A DNA stretch of 64,000 nucleotides from UBA4363 sp002393965 (GTDB taxonomy: Bacteria; Bacteroidota; Bacteroidia; Bacteroidales; Paludibacteraceae), in assembly GCA_946542925.1 (NCBI GenBank), contig CAMNLA010000021.1, positions 53,807 to 117,806 of the forward strand. Direction: 5' to 3'. The translations under genes and the position numbers were made by a program. Shown here in pieces: positions 26,456-35,282 of the stretch. The number at the start of each line of letters is the position of its first letter. The stretch's first letter is position 1. Below the pieces are notes generated by a model. The model did not search any database. It had not been told where the DNA came from and saw nothing but the letters and a program-made list of their open reading frames with translations.

Positions 26456-26481
26456 TGGGAAATACCGTCCATCGAAAAGAC

Positions 26482-27531
26482 ATGGCAAAAGAAACGTCGC
26501 ATACCAAAATCCTAAATCAGCTGGAGCAAAAAAAATACCTACCCATCTACCTCCTGATGGGAGAGGAGGCGTACTATATTGACCTCATCTCCGACTATAT
26601 CCAGCGCAACGTCCTCACCGAGGACCAGAAGGGATTTGACCAGTTGGTGCTCTATGGCGACCAGACATCACAGGCGGAAGTAGTGGCGGCCGCCCGACGC
26701 TGCCCGATGACGGCTCCGCTCCAGGTCATTATCGTCAAGGAAGCACAGAACCTCTTCAAGCGGAGAGGCTCCACCGGTGGCACCGACGACGGTACCAATG
26801 CCCTCCAGTTCTATGCCGAGAAACCATCTCCGACGACCCTGCTCGTCCTCTGCTATAAATACGGCAAGCTCGATGCCCGTAAGAAACTCTACACCGCCAT
26901 CTCGAAATGTGGGGTGGTTTTCGAATCCACTGCCTTGCGCGATTATCAGATTGTGCCCTGGATTCAGCAGTATGCTTCTGAACATCAGATTGCCATTTCA
27001 GAGAGAGCCGCAAGCCTCCTCGCCGAACATGTCGGCACCGATCTCTCGCGACTGGTGAGCGAACTGGACAAACTCCTGCTCGTGTTACCCAAGGACCGTC
27101 CCTCCATCACGCCTGAACTGATCGAGTCACATATCGGCATCAGCAAGGACTATAACAACTACGAATTGCGCAGGGCTCTGGGAGTGCGCGACGTTGAACG
27201 TACTATGCGCATCGCCACCCACTTCGGCAAGAACCCGCAGGAGAACCCCATCCCAAAGACTATATCAAACCTCTTCGGTTTCTTCTACAACCTGCTCGTC
27301 TTCCATTACTCCGAGGACAAGAACAACGACCAGGCACTTGCTCCTCGTCTGGGATGCATTCCCTTCTTCGTACGTGAGTACAGACAGGCGGCTCGCAACT
27401 ACAGCGCTCGCAAGTGCATGCAGAACATCTCCCTCCTCCGACAGTTCGACGGCAAAGGAAAGGGCATAGGCTCTACAGCCGACCCTGCCGACCTCTACAA
27501 GGAACTGATGTTCCGCCTCATGCACGACTGA
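26482..27531 (+). CDS. holA: DNA polymerase III subunit delta
   Basis: Starting at the ATG at 26482 this gives 349 residues, the normal size of HolA. Features are the N-terminal YLPIYLLMGEEAYYIDLISDY, the segment AARRCPMTAPLQVIIVKEAQNL, and the later DLSRLVSELDKLLL and ELIESHIGISKDYNNYELRRAL, all characteristic of the delta clamp-loader subunit. It opens the sliding clamp during replication. The frame stays open upstream to 25972 through the repeat array, but that extension is made of repeat sequence and lies upstream of the promoter box. Repeat element A resumes 50 bases after the stop codon. Confidence 0.93.
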   Translation: MAKETSHTKILNQLEQKKYLPIYLLMGEEAYYIDLISDYIQRNVLTEDQKGFDQLVLYGDQTSQAEVVAAARRCPMTAPLQVIIVKEAQNLFKRRGSTGGTDDGTNALQFYAEKPSPTTLLVLCYKYGKLDARKKLYTAISKCGVVFESTALRDYQIVPWIQQYASEHQIAISERAASLLAEHVGTDLSRLVSELDKLLLVLPKDRPSITPELIESHIGISKDYNNYELRRALGVRDVERTMRIATHFGKNPQENPIPKTISNLFGFFYNLLVFHYSEDKNNDQALAPRLGCIPFFVREYRQAARNYSARKCMQNISLLRQFDGKGKGIGSTADPADLYKELMFRLMHD

Positions 27532-27580
27532 TTCCACTAAAAAAATCTTCCCAAACACACACCAAAAAGCCCAAACGCGG

Positions 27581-27677
27581 AGTCCCGTAGGGACGGCAGA
27601 ATACAGGCAGGGATGCAGCGAAGCGGAGTCCCTGTTATAAAACGCCTCTTCCTTATAGAACTCCGTAGGAGCGTCAC
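27581..27677 (+). repeat. Element A, copy 6
   Basis: This full copy sits on the far side of holA, in the same orientation as the upstream copies. Hairpin I is GTCCC-GTA-GGGAC, the inner part of hairpin II is of the GCAGCGAAGC type, and hairpin III is intact. Confidence 0.85.
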
Positions 27678-27719
27678 CCTCCAACCCGTCCATCCACCAT
27701 CCACCCGTCTGTCCAAAAT

Positions 27720-27736
27720 GTCCTGCGAAGCTGGAC
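27720..27736 (+). repeat. Element C, copy 7
   Basis: GTCC (27720-27723) pairs with GGAC (27733-27736) around TGCGAAGCT. Compared with the GTCTTG/CAAGAC copies, the T-A pair at the fourth stem position is C-G here. Confidence 0.65.
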
Positions 27737-27744
27737 AAACGCAA

Positions 27745-27792
27745 AGTCCCATCGGGACGTCAGAATACAGGCAGGGATGCAACCCCTGCCTA
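27745..27792 (+). repeat. Element A, copy 7 (truncated)
   Basis: Hairpin I is GTCCC-ATC-GGGAC, followed by CAGGCAGGGATGCAACCCCTGCC, a collapsed hairpin II. Hairpin III is absent. Confidence 0.65.
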
Positions 27793-27977
27793 CTTTACCA
27801 CCAAAAAAGAACCCTGAAGGGGTGATACGGAATCGAAAAAAACGCCTGTCCGTCCAACTCGTCCAAAAACAAATCCAATAGGGGAACAATAAACCAAGAA
27901 TAAGCCCTAAAAAAGACCTATTGAAATAAATAAAACATAGGAGAATCGAGAGACTCCAATCTTCCCCCGTGTCTTCT

Positions 27978-29111
27978 CTATCGGTTGGAATACATTTTTT
28001 CGTAATAGTTCAGGTAATCACCCGAAGTGACGTTGTCCAGCCAGTCCTGATGCTCCAGATACCAGCGCACCGTCTTCTCTATGCCTTCTTCAAACTGAAG
28101 GCTTGGCTCCCAACCCAGTTCCTCCTTCAACTTGCGGCTGTCAATGGCATATCGCGCATCATGCCCAGGACGGTCTGTTACGTACGTGATTAGGTCCATG
28201 TCCTCACCCTCTTTTCTGCCCAACAATCGGTCAACAGTCTTGATGACAACCTTTATGATGTCAATGTTCTTCCATTCGTTGAACCCGCCGATATTGTACG
28301 TGTCCGCTATCTTCCCTTTGTGGAAGATGGTGTCAATCGCACGGGCATGGTCCACCACGTACAGCCAGTCGCGTACATTCTCACCCTTTCCATAGACAGG
28401 AAGCGGCTTGCGATGACGGATGTTGTTGATGAACAGAGGAATAAGCTTCTCCGGAAATTGATACGGACCATAGTTGTTCGAACAGTTCGTTACGATGGTC
28501 GGCATGCCGTATGTGTCATGGAATGCACGGACAAAATGGTCACTGCCCGCCTTCGAGGCAGAGTAGGGGGAGTGGGGCGTGTATTTCGTCTCTTCTGTGA
28601 AGAAGTCAGTCCCGTAAGCGTGATGATGCTCCGACGACGAGGCCTTGGTCGTGAACGGCGATTCAATTCCCTCTGGATTTGTCAACTGCAATGCACCGTA
28701 CACTTCATCCGTCGAGATGTGGTAGAATCGCTTGCCCTCATAGCCCTCTGGCTGACTCTCCCAGTACATCCGTGCTGCCTGTAGCAGCGAGAGTGTGCCT
28801 AATACGTTCGTTTTGGCAAAGGTGAAGGGGTCCTTGATGCTCCTGTCTACGTGACTTTCCGCCGCCAGATGGATGATACCATCAATCGCGTGCTCCTTCA
28901 GCACTTCACAGATCTTCTCAAAATCACAGATGTCCGCCTTGACAAATCGGTAGTTCGCTTCCCCTTCGATGTCCTTCAGGTTGGCAAGATTACCCGCATA
29001 CGTCAGTTTGTCAAGGTTGACAATCTTGTACTCTGGGTATTTCGTTACGAACAGGCGTATGACATGACTGCCGATGAATCCGGCTCCTCCGGTGATGAGA
29101 ATGTTCTTCAT
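27978..29111 (-). CDS. rfbB: dTDP-glucose 4,6-dehydratase
   Basis: This 377-residue short-chain dehydrogenase-type enzyme begins with the NAD-binding motif TGGAGFIGSHV. It carries the active-site triplet STDEVYG, the YSASKAGSDH motif (Tyr-xxx-Lys) and the family segments NCSNNYGPYQFPEKLIPLFI and YNIGGFNEWKNIDI. It converts dTDP-glucose to dTDP-4-keto-6-deoxyglucose on the way to dTDP-rhamnose or other deoxysugars. The other rml genes are not in the window. It stands alone with its own promoter and may supply the surface-glycan operon at 30 kb. Confidence 0.95.
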   Translation of the reverse strand: MKNILITGGAGFIGSHVIRLFVTKYPEYKIVNLDKLTYAGNLANLKDIEGEANYRFVKADICDFEKICEVLKEHAIDGIIHLAAESHVDRSIKDPFTFAKTNVLGTLSLLQAARMYWESQPEGYEGKRFYHISTDEVYGALQLTNPEGIESPFTTKASSSEHHHAYGTDFFTEETKYTPHSPYSASKAGSDHFVRAFHDTYGMPTIVTNCSNNYGPYQFPEKLIPLFINNIRHRKPLPVYGKGENVRDWLYVVDHARAIDTIFHKGKIADTYNIGGFNEWKNIDIIKVVIKTVDRLLGRKEGEDMDLITYVTDRPGHDARYAIDSRKLKEELGWEPSLQFEEGIEKTVRWYLEHQDWLDNVTSGDYLNYYEKMYSNR

Positions 29112-29141
29112 GGGTCTCTGGATTTGGAAAGAATATTTCTA

Positions 29142-29149
29142 CAAATATA
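29142..29149 (-). promoter_or_regulatory. Promoter -7 box for rfbB
   Basis: The minus strand reads TATATTTG, matching TAnnTTTG, 30 bases before the rfbB start codon. The divergent rpsP promoter lies about 80 bases away. Confidence 0.65.
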
Positions 29150-29201
29150 CTACTTTTCGTCTAATTTTGATGCTCGATGATGCCTTTCGTTTGGTTTTTT
29201 G

Positions 29202-29234
29202 TTTGCTGAATTTCGAAAAGAAATACTATCTTTG
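29202..29234 (+). promoter_or_regulatory. Promoter of rpsP
   Basis: TTTG at 29202-29205 and TATCTTTG at 29227-29234 are 21 bases apart and match both elements of the Bacteroidota promoter consensus. Confidence 0.75.
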
Positions 29235-29293
29235 CACCGCTTTTCGTGTAAAAGCACTTATGTAACATTATTTAATCTACATTAAATCAAATC

Positions 29294-29869
29294 ATGGCAA
29301 CTAAACTTAGATTGCAGAGAAAAGGCCGCAAAGGCTATGCGTACTACCACATCGTAGCCGCAGACGTGAACGCTCCACGTGATGGAAAGTTCATTGAGAA
29401 GGTGGGTACCTACAACCCGAACACAGACCCTGCTACAGTATCCCTCAATTTCGAGGCTGCACTTAAATGGGTGATGAACGGTGCACAACCGACCGACACA
29501 GTTCGCAATATCCTCTCCGATGAGGGTGTGTACCTCAAGAAACACCTCCTCGGTGGTGTCAAGAAAGGCGCTTTCGATGAGGCAGAAGCAGAAAAACGCT
29601 TCAACGCTTGGAAAGAGAAAAAGGATGCCGCTAAGAACGCTCTGAAGGACAAGTTCGCAGATGCTGCCAAGGCTGCTGCAAAGAAACGTCAGGAAGAGGA
29701 AGAGGCAAAGAACAAGGCGAAGGCTGCCGAACTGGCAAAGAAACGTCAGGAAGCCGCTGAAGCTTTGGCTGCTGCCGCTGCTGAAGCCGCTGCCGAGGCT
29801 GCTACAGCCGAAACAGCTCAGGACGCAGAGGCTGCTCCTGCTGAAAACGAGACTCCGGCTGCTGAATAA
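29294..29869 (+). CDS. rpsP: 30S ribosomal protein S16 with long C-terminal tail
   Basis: The first 85 or so of 191 residues are ribosomal protein S16 (MATKLRLQRKGRKGYAYYHI, GTYNPNTDPATVSLN, GAQPTDTVRNILSDEGVY). The rest is a charged tail of Lys, Glu and Ala, probably helical, ending in acidic and Ala/Pro residues. S16 binds 16S rRNA during assembly of the small subunit. Proteobacterial S16 is only about 80-90 residues, and the extended form is common in Bacteroidota. A strong terminator follows at once, so the gene is monocistronic. Confidence 0.95.
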   Translation: MATKLRLQRKGRKGYAYYHIVAADVNAPRDGKFIEKVGTYNPNTDPATVSLNFEAALKWVMNGAQPTDTVRNILSDEGVYLKKHLLGGVKKGAFDEAEAEKRFNAWKEKKDAAKNALKDKFADAAKAAAKKRQEEEEAKNKAKAAELAKKRQEAAEALAAAAAEAAAEAATAETAQDAEAAPAENETPAAE

Positions 29870-29892
29870 TCTTACTCAGCATACCAAGATTA

Positions 29893-29937
29893 AAAAAACG
29901 ACTTGCAGTTCTTTCGGACTGCAAGTCGTTTTTTTTG
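29893..29937 (+). terminator. Intrinsic terminator of rpsP
   Basis: A 15-bp stem (AAAACGACTTGCAGT with ACTGCAAGTCGTTTT) with an 8-base loop leads into a T run. Confidence 0.92.
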
Positions 29938-29964
29938 TTGTTTTCTTAAAAACAATGCGGTGTA

Positions 29965-29996
29965 TTTGTGTATTTTAAGAAAAATTAGTATTTTTG
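29965..29996 (+). promoter_or_regulatory. Promoter of the surface-glycan operon
   Basis: TTTG at 29965-29968 and TATTTTTG at 29989-29996 are 20 bases apart. The first gene starts 31 bases after the -7 box. This is the only strong promoter that I see before 38.1 kb on the plus strand. Confidence 0.7.
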
Positions 29997-30027
29997 AAAC
30001 GTTATTTTAAGGAAAGCATTTCGTCTT

Positions 30028-30816
30028 ATGGATTTTACGCTCTCCAAATACGATGCTCTGTTGCAGGCTTTTCAGGACGCGGGATATACGCTCTGCACCT
30101 TCCGTGACTATGTGCTGACTCCGCCATCCAATCGTCCTTCCAGGTTTGTCATTGTACGACACGACGTAGATAAACTGCCTGATAATTCTCGTCGCATCGC
30201 CGAGATAGAGCACCATCACAATGTCCGGGCATCCTATTTCTTCCGTTTCAAACCCTGCTCCGACCACAGGGAATCCATAATGGCCATCTATGCTATGTCC
30301 CACGAGGTGGGCTACCATTACGAGGATGTGAGCGAATGCAAGGGAAATATCGAAAAGGCATGGGACCATTTTCAACAGGCTATGACCCATTTCCGGTCTT
30401 ATGGCGAGGTGAATACCATTTGCATGCATGGTGCTCCTACATCGGATTTCGATAACCATGCCCTATGGCTTTCCTACGACTACCGTTCGCTCGGCATCGT
30501 AGGCGATACGTTTTATGATACGGACTACAACGACGTGTTCTATCTGACCGATACCGGACGCTGCTGGGATGGTTACAAGGTCTCTCGACGAGACAAGGTA
30601 CCGCAACAGCGGGAGTGGGTCGGACGTGGATTTTCTTTCCACTCTACCGATGACCTCATCCGTGCCGTCAACGAGAATCGATTCCCTCCACACGCTATGA
30701 TGACAACGCACCCACAACGGTGGTCCTCTCGACCCGTAGCATGGATCAGGGAATTGCTGTTGCAGAATGCTAAGAATGTCGTGAAGTATTTCCTTATTCG
30801 TATAAAGAAGTCTTAA
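30028..30816 (+). CDS. Polysaccharide deacetylase-like protein
   Basis: This 262-residue protein resembles the NodB-type deacetylase fold found in Bacteroidota glycan loci. Visible motifs are RFVIVRHDVDKLPDNS (Asp-bearing first motif), ASYFFRF, HEVGYHYEDVSEC and the late histidine in MMTTHPQRWS. Such enzymes remove N-acetyl groups from sugars, but the exact substrate and activity are uncertain because the motifs are divergent. There is no signal peptide, so it is probably cytoplasmic. It is the first gene of the operon that continues with the sugar transferase 19 bases later. Confidence 0.7.
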   Translation: MDFTLSKYDALLQAFQDAGYTLCTFRDYVLTPPSNRPSRFVIVRHDVDKLPDNSRRIAEIEHHHNVRASYFFRFKPCSDHRESIMAIYAMSHEVGYHYEDVSECKGNIEKAWDHFQQAMTHFRSYGEVNTICMHGAPTSDFDNHALWLSYDYRSLGIVGDTFYDTDYNDVFYLTDTGRCWDGYKVSRRDKVPQQREWVGRGFSFHSTDDLIRAVNENRFPPHAMMTTHPQRWSSRPVAWIRELLLQNAKNVVKYFLIRIKKS

Positions 30817-30835
30817 GAAAGAAGGGAAGGTGAGT

Positions 30836-32356
30836 ATGAAGAAATTGTTCTTTAATAAGAAATTATTCTTTCTCGATGTCTTCTACTGGATCGTCAGTGC
30901 GCTGACCATCTGGTTCTGGCGCTTTTTCTCCGAAAAGGTGGTCGTATTGGACTATATCATGGTACTCGGCGGTGCCATGCTCGTCTGGATCATTATAGCG
31001 CTCTTCTTAGGACGCTATAATAAGTATCTCTCCTTTACTGGATTCTTCCCCCGACTCATACGGCTGATTCTCATAACGCTTGTCTTCGCTGTCCTCACCG
31101 AGCTCTTGTCGAAGTATTTTATTGACTGGATTTCCGGTGACGTGCTCTTCCTGGCAATTACGGGTGTCGGCATTTTGGCTGTCATCGGTGATATGCTCTA
31201 CTTCTCCTATCGCTATGCGCTGAATGTGGACGACCGACCACCGAGTTATCGCAACGTCCGTTCGCCACAGCCACTCACCGTCCCGGTTCAGCGACTCCTG
31301 CCTTCCGACCTGAAGAATCTGGAGAATACACTCTACTCCTTGATTGGACAAAAAGGCATCAATGTCCTCAATAGACACGTCGATTTGGGAGCTTCTACGA
31401 CCAAGTGCCTGATTACCGGCACCCTTTTCAATGTCTCCTCACTGCGCGCTTTCCACTACGATACGATTATCAATCTCATGCCCCTCAATACGATTCGGGG
31501 CATCAACAAGATTTTCTGCACCATTAATACCAAGCTGCCCGACAACGGTAAGTTCGTTTGTTGCTTCACCTCACAGGAAATCATCAAGAAGGAGATCTAC
31601 CGACGACACTCCAAATTCGTCGCCCGTGCAATCTATTTCATTTATTTTATCTTCCGGCGTGTCATCCCACGTATGTTTTTTACCCATCGGCTCTATTTCG
31701 ATCTTACCAACGGAAAAAGACGTATGCTGACTCAGACCGAAGTGCTCGGACGACTCTATTTCTGCGGCTTTGCCGTTGACGATATTGTCCAGGAGGGACG
31801 ACTGCTCTATATCTTCGCTCACCGACAGAAACAACCCGAACCGCAAGTGCCGAAACGCTGGTACGGACTCTTTATCCAACTTCCGCGCATAGGCAAGAAC
31901 TATGATATCGTCAACGTCTATAAGACTCGGACCATGCACCCTTATTCCGAATTCCTGCAACAGTATATCTACGAACAGCAGGGTCTGCAGGAAGGAGGGA
32001 AGTTCAGAAAAGACCCACGCGTGACCCGTATTGGACACATTATGCGGAAGTGCTGGCTCGACGAACTGCCGATGGTCATCAATCTCCTCAAAGGCGATAT
32101 GAAACTCGTGGGCGTACGACCGCTATCTCGACAGTATTTCGGACTCTATCCTCCCGAATTGCAGGAACTGCGCACAAGATTCAAACCCGGTCTGATCCCG
32201 CCTTTCTATGTGGATCTGCCCAAGACACAGGAGGAGATATTTGATTCCGAACGGAGATACCTCGAGGCTTATGAAAAGCATCCGTTTGCGACGGATCTGA
32301 AGTATTTCTTCTTGGTCATCTATACCATTGTTTTCAAACGGGCAAGAAGTAATTGA
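30836..32356 (+). CDS. Initiating sugar-1-phosphate transferase (WbaP/WcaJ type)
   Basis: The protein has 506 residues from the ATG at 30836; a GTG two codons upstream is also possible. About four membrane segments lie in the first 130 residues. The C-terminal 160 residues are a bacterial sugar transferase domain: YDIVNVYKTRTMHPYSE, DPRVTRIGHIMRKCWLDELP and NLLKGDMKLVGVRPLS. Such inner-membrane enzymes transfer a sugar phosphate from UDP-sugar to undecaprenyl phosphate, which begins a surface polysaccharide repeat. The middle region (about 130-340) has a Rossmann-like appearance, as in CoA-binding-like domains of this family. It fits as the first committed step of the glycan made by this operon. 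Confidence 0.85.
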   Translation: MKKLFFNKKLFFLDVFYWIVSALTIWFWRFFSEKVVVLDYIMVLGGAMLVWIIIALFLGRYNKYLSFTGFFPRLIRLILITLVFAVLTELLSKYFIDWISGDVLFLAITGVGILAVIGDMLYFSYRYALNVDDRPPSYRNVRSPQPLTVPVQRLLPSDLKNLENTLYSLIGQKGINVLNRHVDLGASTTKCLITGTLFNVSSLRAFHYDTIINLMPLNTIRGINKIFCTINTKLPDNGKFVCCFTSQEIIKKEIYRRHSKFVARAIYFIYFIFRRVIPRMFFTHRLYFDLTNGKRRMLTQTEVLGRLYFCGFAVDDIVQEGRLLYIFAHRQKQPEPQVPKRWYGLFIQLPRIGKNYDIVNVYKTRTMHPYSEFLQQYIYEQQGLQEGGKFRKDPRVTRIGHIMRKCWLDELPMVINLLKGDMKLVGVRPLSRQYFGLYPPELQELRTRFKPGLIPPFYVDLPKTQEEIFDSERRYLEAYEKHPFATDLKYFFLVIYTIVFKRARSN

Positions 32357-32430
32357 CACGATTTTTCCCTGTTTTTTGCGTTGCAGGACGGAATCATTCC
32401 TCCGAACTGGCAATGCGGTAGCGAATCAAG

Positions 32431-33429
32431 GTGGAGAAAGTTGCTTATCATATATCAGATGCTTGCGACGAACGCACATGGGATAGTTTTGTGAGAAACC
32501 ACCCACGCGGACACGTCTTCCAACTGCCCGATTTCTACCACGCACACGCGCTCGGACCACAGACTTCTGCTATCGCACGTTTCGCTTTCTTCCACTCGAC
32601 GCTCGTCGGGGTGATGGTAGGCGTGGTAATACGGTCTTCCTTCGGATTCTTCTCCGCACGTACCATCGTGCGTGGGGGACCACTGCTTGCGAAAGGACAC
32701 GAAGCGGTGTTGGCTCTCTTGCTCCGCTCTTTCAATGAAAAGGCTCGGACCGTCTCATTGGTTACTCAGATACGACCACTTTTCCCCTTTCCCGATACTT
32801 GCGCTGCATCTCTCGTTTCTGCTGGCTTCTCGTTCGAATCGCACCTGAATTTCCTGAACGACCTTAGCAGCGGTGAACTCGTAATGTGGCAGACCGTACA
32901 CCGACACCGACGACGCAATATACGTAAGGCTCGACATCATCTCACCGTGACGCGTGCCGATGGCTCGGCTCTCTCTTCCGCTTATTCTATCCTGCGACAC
33001 AACTACCGACGCTACCGCATGCCACTCCTCCCGATCAATGTGTTCCGACGGCTGTATAATTCTTTGTCATTGAAAGATGAATTTCTTATCTTTGTAGTAA
33101 AGAAAGGAGAGAAAACCATCGGAACGCTTTTCGCTCTCGGCCTGAATCGGTCGCTCTATTGCTGGTATGCCTGCTCTCTGCAGGATTCTTACAAATATTA
33201 CCCGAACGACCTGATTCACTGGGAAGTGATGAGGTGGGGAACGCAAAACGGCTATTCCCTGTTCGACTTCGGGGGAGCAGGTAGCCCACAAGTGCCGTAT
33301 GGAGTCCGCGATTTCAAACGACAATACGGGGGGCAGGAGAGGAACGTCGGACGATGGACCTGTATCCACCATCCGCTCCTCTATTCCGTCGCACGACGGG
33401 GCTTTGCCTTGCTGCGCAATTGGATATAG
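32431..33429 (+). CDS. FemAB/GNAT-like acyltransferase
   Basis: This 332-residue protein starts at a GTG (32431); no upstream ATG is in frame without a stop. It resembles the FemAB-like GNAT acyltransferases: HVFQLPDFYHAHALG near the start, VHRHRRRNIRKARHHL, and the C-terminal half with GTLFALGLNRSLYCWYACSLQDSYKYYPNDLIHWEVMRWG split into the usual strands and helices. Related proteins transfer aminoacyl or acyl groups to peptidoglycan or sugars. Its place between an initiating sugar transferase and the Wzi gene suggests that it decorates the glycan. It might be a counterpart of Porphyromonas VimA, but I have not aligned the two. Confidence 0.65.
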   Translation: MEKVAYHISDACDERTWDSFVRNHPRGHVFQLPDFYHAHALGPQTSAIARFAFFHSTLVGVMVGVVIRSSFGFFSARTIVRGGPLLAKGHEAVLALLLRSFNEKARTVSLVTQIRPLFPFPDTCAASLVSAGFSFESHLNFLNDLSSGELVMWQTVHRHRRRNIRKARHHLTVTRADGSALSSAYSILRHNYRRYRMPLLPINVFRRLYNSLSLKDEFLIFVVKKGEKTIGTLFALGLNRSLYCWYACSLQDSYKYYPNDLIHWEVMRWGTQNGYSLFDFGGAGSPQVPYGVRDFKRQYGGQERNVGRWTCIHHPLLYSVARRGFALLRNWI

Positions 33430-33511
33430 AGACATTTCCTGACCTCCGCAAACCTGGAAACGACATCGCATCCTTTCTGCGGAGGAGATAGAGTAAAGAG
33501 CAGAAAATAAT

Positions 33512-35263
33512 ATGTTAATGAAAAGATTTCTTATTGTTCTAATCGCACTTTGGGGGACCATCGCGCTCTCCGCTCAGGATATTCCGCAGAATGTCCAATA
33601 TACCAGAATCTACGATTTTATTGATGAACTGGCCAACGAGAATATCATTGAGGTGAATTCGGGCATCCGCCCTTATAGCCGTGCATACATCGCACAGCTG
33701 CTCCTCGAGGCACGTTCCCACTACGGATGGCTGAATACACGACAGCAGAAAGACCTCGATTTCTTTCTCCAGGACTATGCCGTTGAGCGCGACACACTGC
33801 CGACTAATACGCGTATCCACGATTCCAATAACCAGAACTGGGACGTCTCTCTCTGGCAACCTGCCTACCATTATTTCGACGACCATTTCAAGTTCCGTGC
33901 AACGCCTATAATCGGAGGAGAGATATGGGCAAACGAAAACGGAGCCGTTACTAAACGCTACTGGGGCGCCGAACTGCAGGCTACACTCCTCAACCACGTC
34001 TCCATCTATGCCTCCCTTCGCGACAATGCCTATAACGGAGAATGGCTCAGCCGACCCCTTACCAAAAACGACGCACGCATCACTCGCGGAGGCTATTTCA
34101 ACCTGTTGCCGGGGGCTGAATACAAGGAGGCGTCCTACGGAGGCGATTTCTCAGACATGAGAGGCGGTATCAAACTCTATGGAAAGTATGGTTCTGTCGG
34201 CATCATCCGTGACAATATCGTATGGGGCGAGAGTTTCCATTCTTCCAATATCCTCTCAGCTCATGCTCCCGCTTTCCCAATGGTGACGCTGAACTTTAAA
34301 CCCGTAAAATGGCTGGAACTCAATTATATACATGGATGGCTCGTATCCAATGTGCTGGATTCTACGTCTTTCTTCATGCAACAGACCGACCCGGGCATCT
34401 ATGAGAAGATGTACCGACCGGCGGATAAGTATATGGCCGCCAATATGCTGACCATCACCCCCGTCTCGCGTCTCCATCTCTCTCTCGGTAATTCCATTAT
34501 CTACTCCGAGGATGCCCCGATTATCTCATATTTCATCCCGTTTGCTTTCTACAAGTCTCTCGACCACCTGACAACGAAGGGACTCAATGCCGAGAATCAG
34601 AATTCACAGGTGTTCTTCATGTTCTCTTCACGTAACATACGACATCTGCACCTCTATGGCTCGCTCTTTATCGACGAGTTCCAGTTCAGCCGGCTCAAGG
34701 ATAGCAATAAGGAGTCGAATCCACTTTCCTGGCAGGTCGGCGCTTCTCTCTCCAACGTGCCGAGAAATTTTTATGCCGTGGCGGAATTCACGCGCTCCAA
34801 TATCATTACCTATAAGCATGCCGTTCCTCCTTTGACTTATACATCCAACAGTTACTACCTCGGTCACTATCTGGGCGATAACTCTCAGGAGATCTATCTC
34901 AAAGTTGGTTACCGGCCGATTCCGCGACTCGATGTGAATATCAGTTATACCAACGCGAGGCATTTTAACGAATATTCCTATGCCCGGGAGACCGTCGGCA
35001 ACACCATCTCTCAGTCTGCCTTCGATGACCTGACCTGGCAGTGCAACAAGGTACGCCTGTCGGGACTCTACGAACTGACCAATAACGTGTATCTGCATGC
35101 CGCTGTCATGTACTCCTCTACCAAAGGCTATGACAGAAGCAACAAGACACCTGCTCTTTCCGAGTCCAATCTGACCGCCGAACATTACCTCAATCTGTGG
35201 ACACCGCGCTTCATGCACGGGGACTTATGGACTGTGGAAGGGGGACTGAATATCGGTTTTTAA
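33512..35263 (+). CDS. Wzi-family outer membrane protein
   Basis: The 583-residue product has a signal peptide (MKRFLIVLIALWGTIALSAQ, following an optional Met-Leu) and the pattern of a beta barrel with many aromatic strands, ending GGLNIGF. It belongs to the capsule assembly Wzi family: RIYDFIDELANENIIEVNSG near the N-terminus and the central GDFSDMRGGIKLYGKYGSVGI and IRDNIVWGESFH. In Escherichia coli Wzi is an outer membrane lectin that anchors capsule. Here it is a probable anchoring or assembly factor for the glycan encoded by the operon. The ATG at 33518 is an equally good start. Confidence 0.85.
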   Translation: MLMKRFLIVLIALWGTIALSAQDIPQNVQYTRIYDFIDELANENIIEVNSGIRPYSRAYIAQLLLEARSHYGWLNTRQQKDLDFFLQDYAVERDTLPTNTRIHDSNNQNWDVSLWQPAYHYFDDHFKFRATPIIGGEIWANENGAVTKRYWGAELQATLLNHVSIYASLRDNAYNGEWLSRPLTKNDARITRGGYFNLLPGAEYKEASYGGDFSDMRGGIKLYGKYGSVGIIRDNIVWGESFHSSNILSAHAPAFPMVTLNFKPVKWLELNYIHGWLVSNVLDSTSFFMQQTDPGIYEKMYRPADKYMAANMLTITPVSRLHLSLGNSIIYSEDAPIISYFIPFAFYKSLDHLTTKGLNAENQNSQVFFMFSSRNIRHLHLYGSLFIDEFQFSRLKDSNKESNPLSWQVGASLSNVPRNFYAVAEFTRSNIITYKHAVPPLTYTSNSYYLGHYLGDNSQEIYLKVGYRPIPRLDVNISYTNARHFNEYSYARETVGNTISQSAFDDLTWQCNKVRLSGLYELTNNVYLHAAVMYSSTKGYDRSNKTPALSESNLTAEHYLNLWTPRFMHGDLWTVEGGLNIGF

Positions 35264-35282
35264 TCTTCTTTAGTCGTTGCGT

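Larger units (their letters stand above)
25273..26481. repeat. Repeat array upstream of holA
   Basis: This 1.2-kb gap is filled by interleaved copies of three elements: A (about 100 bp, three hairpins), B (about 70 bp, inverted repeat) and C (about 20-30 bp palindrome). The order is C-A-B-C-A-C-A-B-C-A-B-C-A-C, all in the same orientation, joined by C-rich spacers of the form CCATCCACCCAAACACACC. Open frames across it shift between copies, so it is not coding. The holA promoter lies at its right edge. Confidence 0.85.
27532..27977. other. Intergenic region downstream of holA with more repeats
   Basis: This gap between the convergent holA and rfbB genes holds one full and one partial A element and a C palindrome. 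From about 27800 to 27977 it is A-rich and I see no further feature and no clear terminator. Confidence 0.6.

Noticed and set aside
25281..26481. Several open frames across the repeat array, including an N-terminal extension of holA
   Set aside because: The frame shifts between repeat copies, variation keeps hairpins rather than codons, and the holA promoter lies downstream of the repeats.
25320..27795. CRISPR array
   Set aside because: The repeats are about 100 bp and 70 bp with irregular spacing and imperfect copies, and there are no cas genes.
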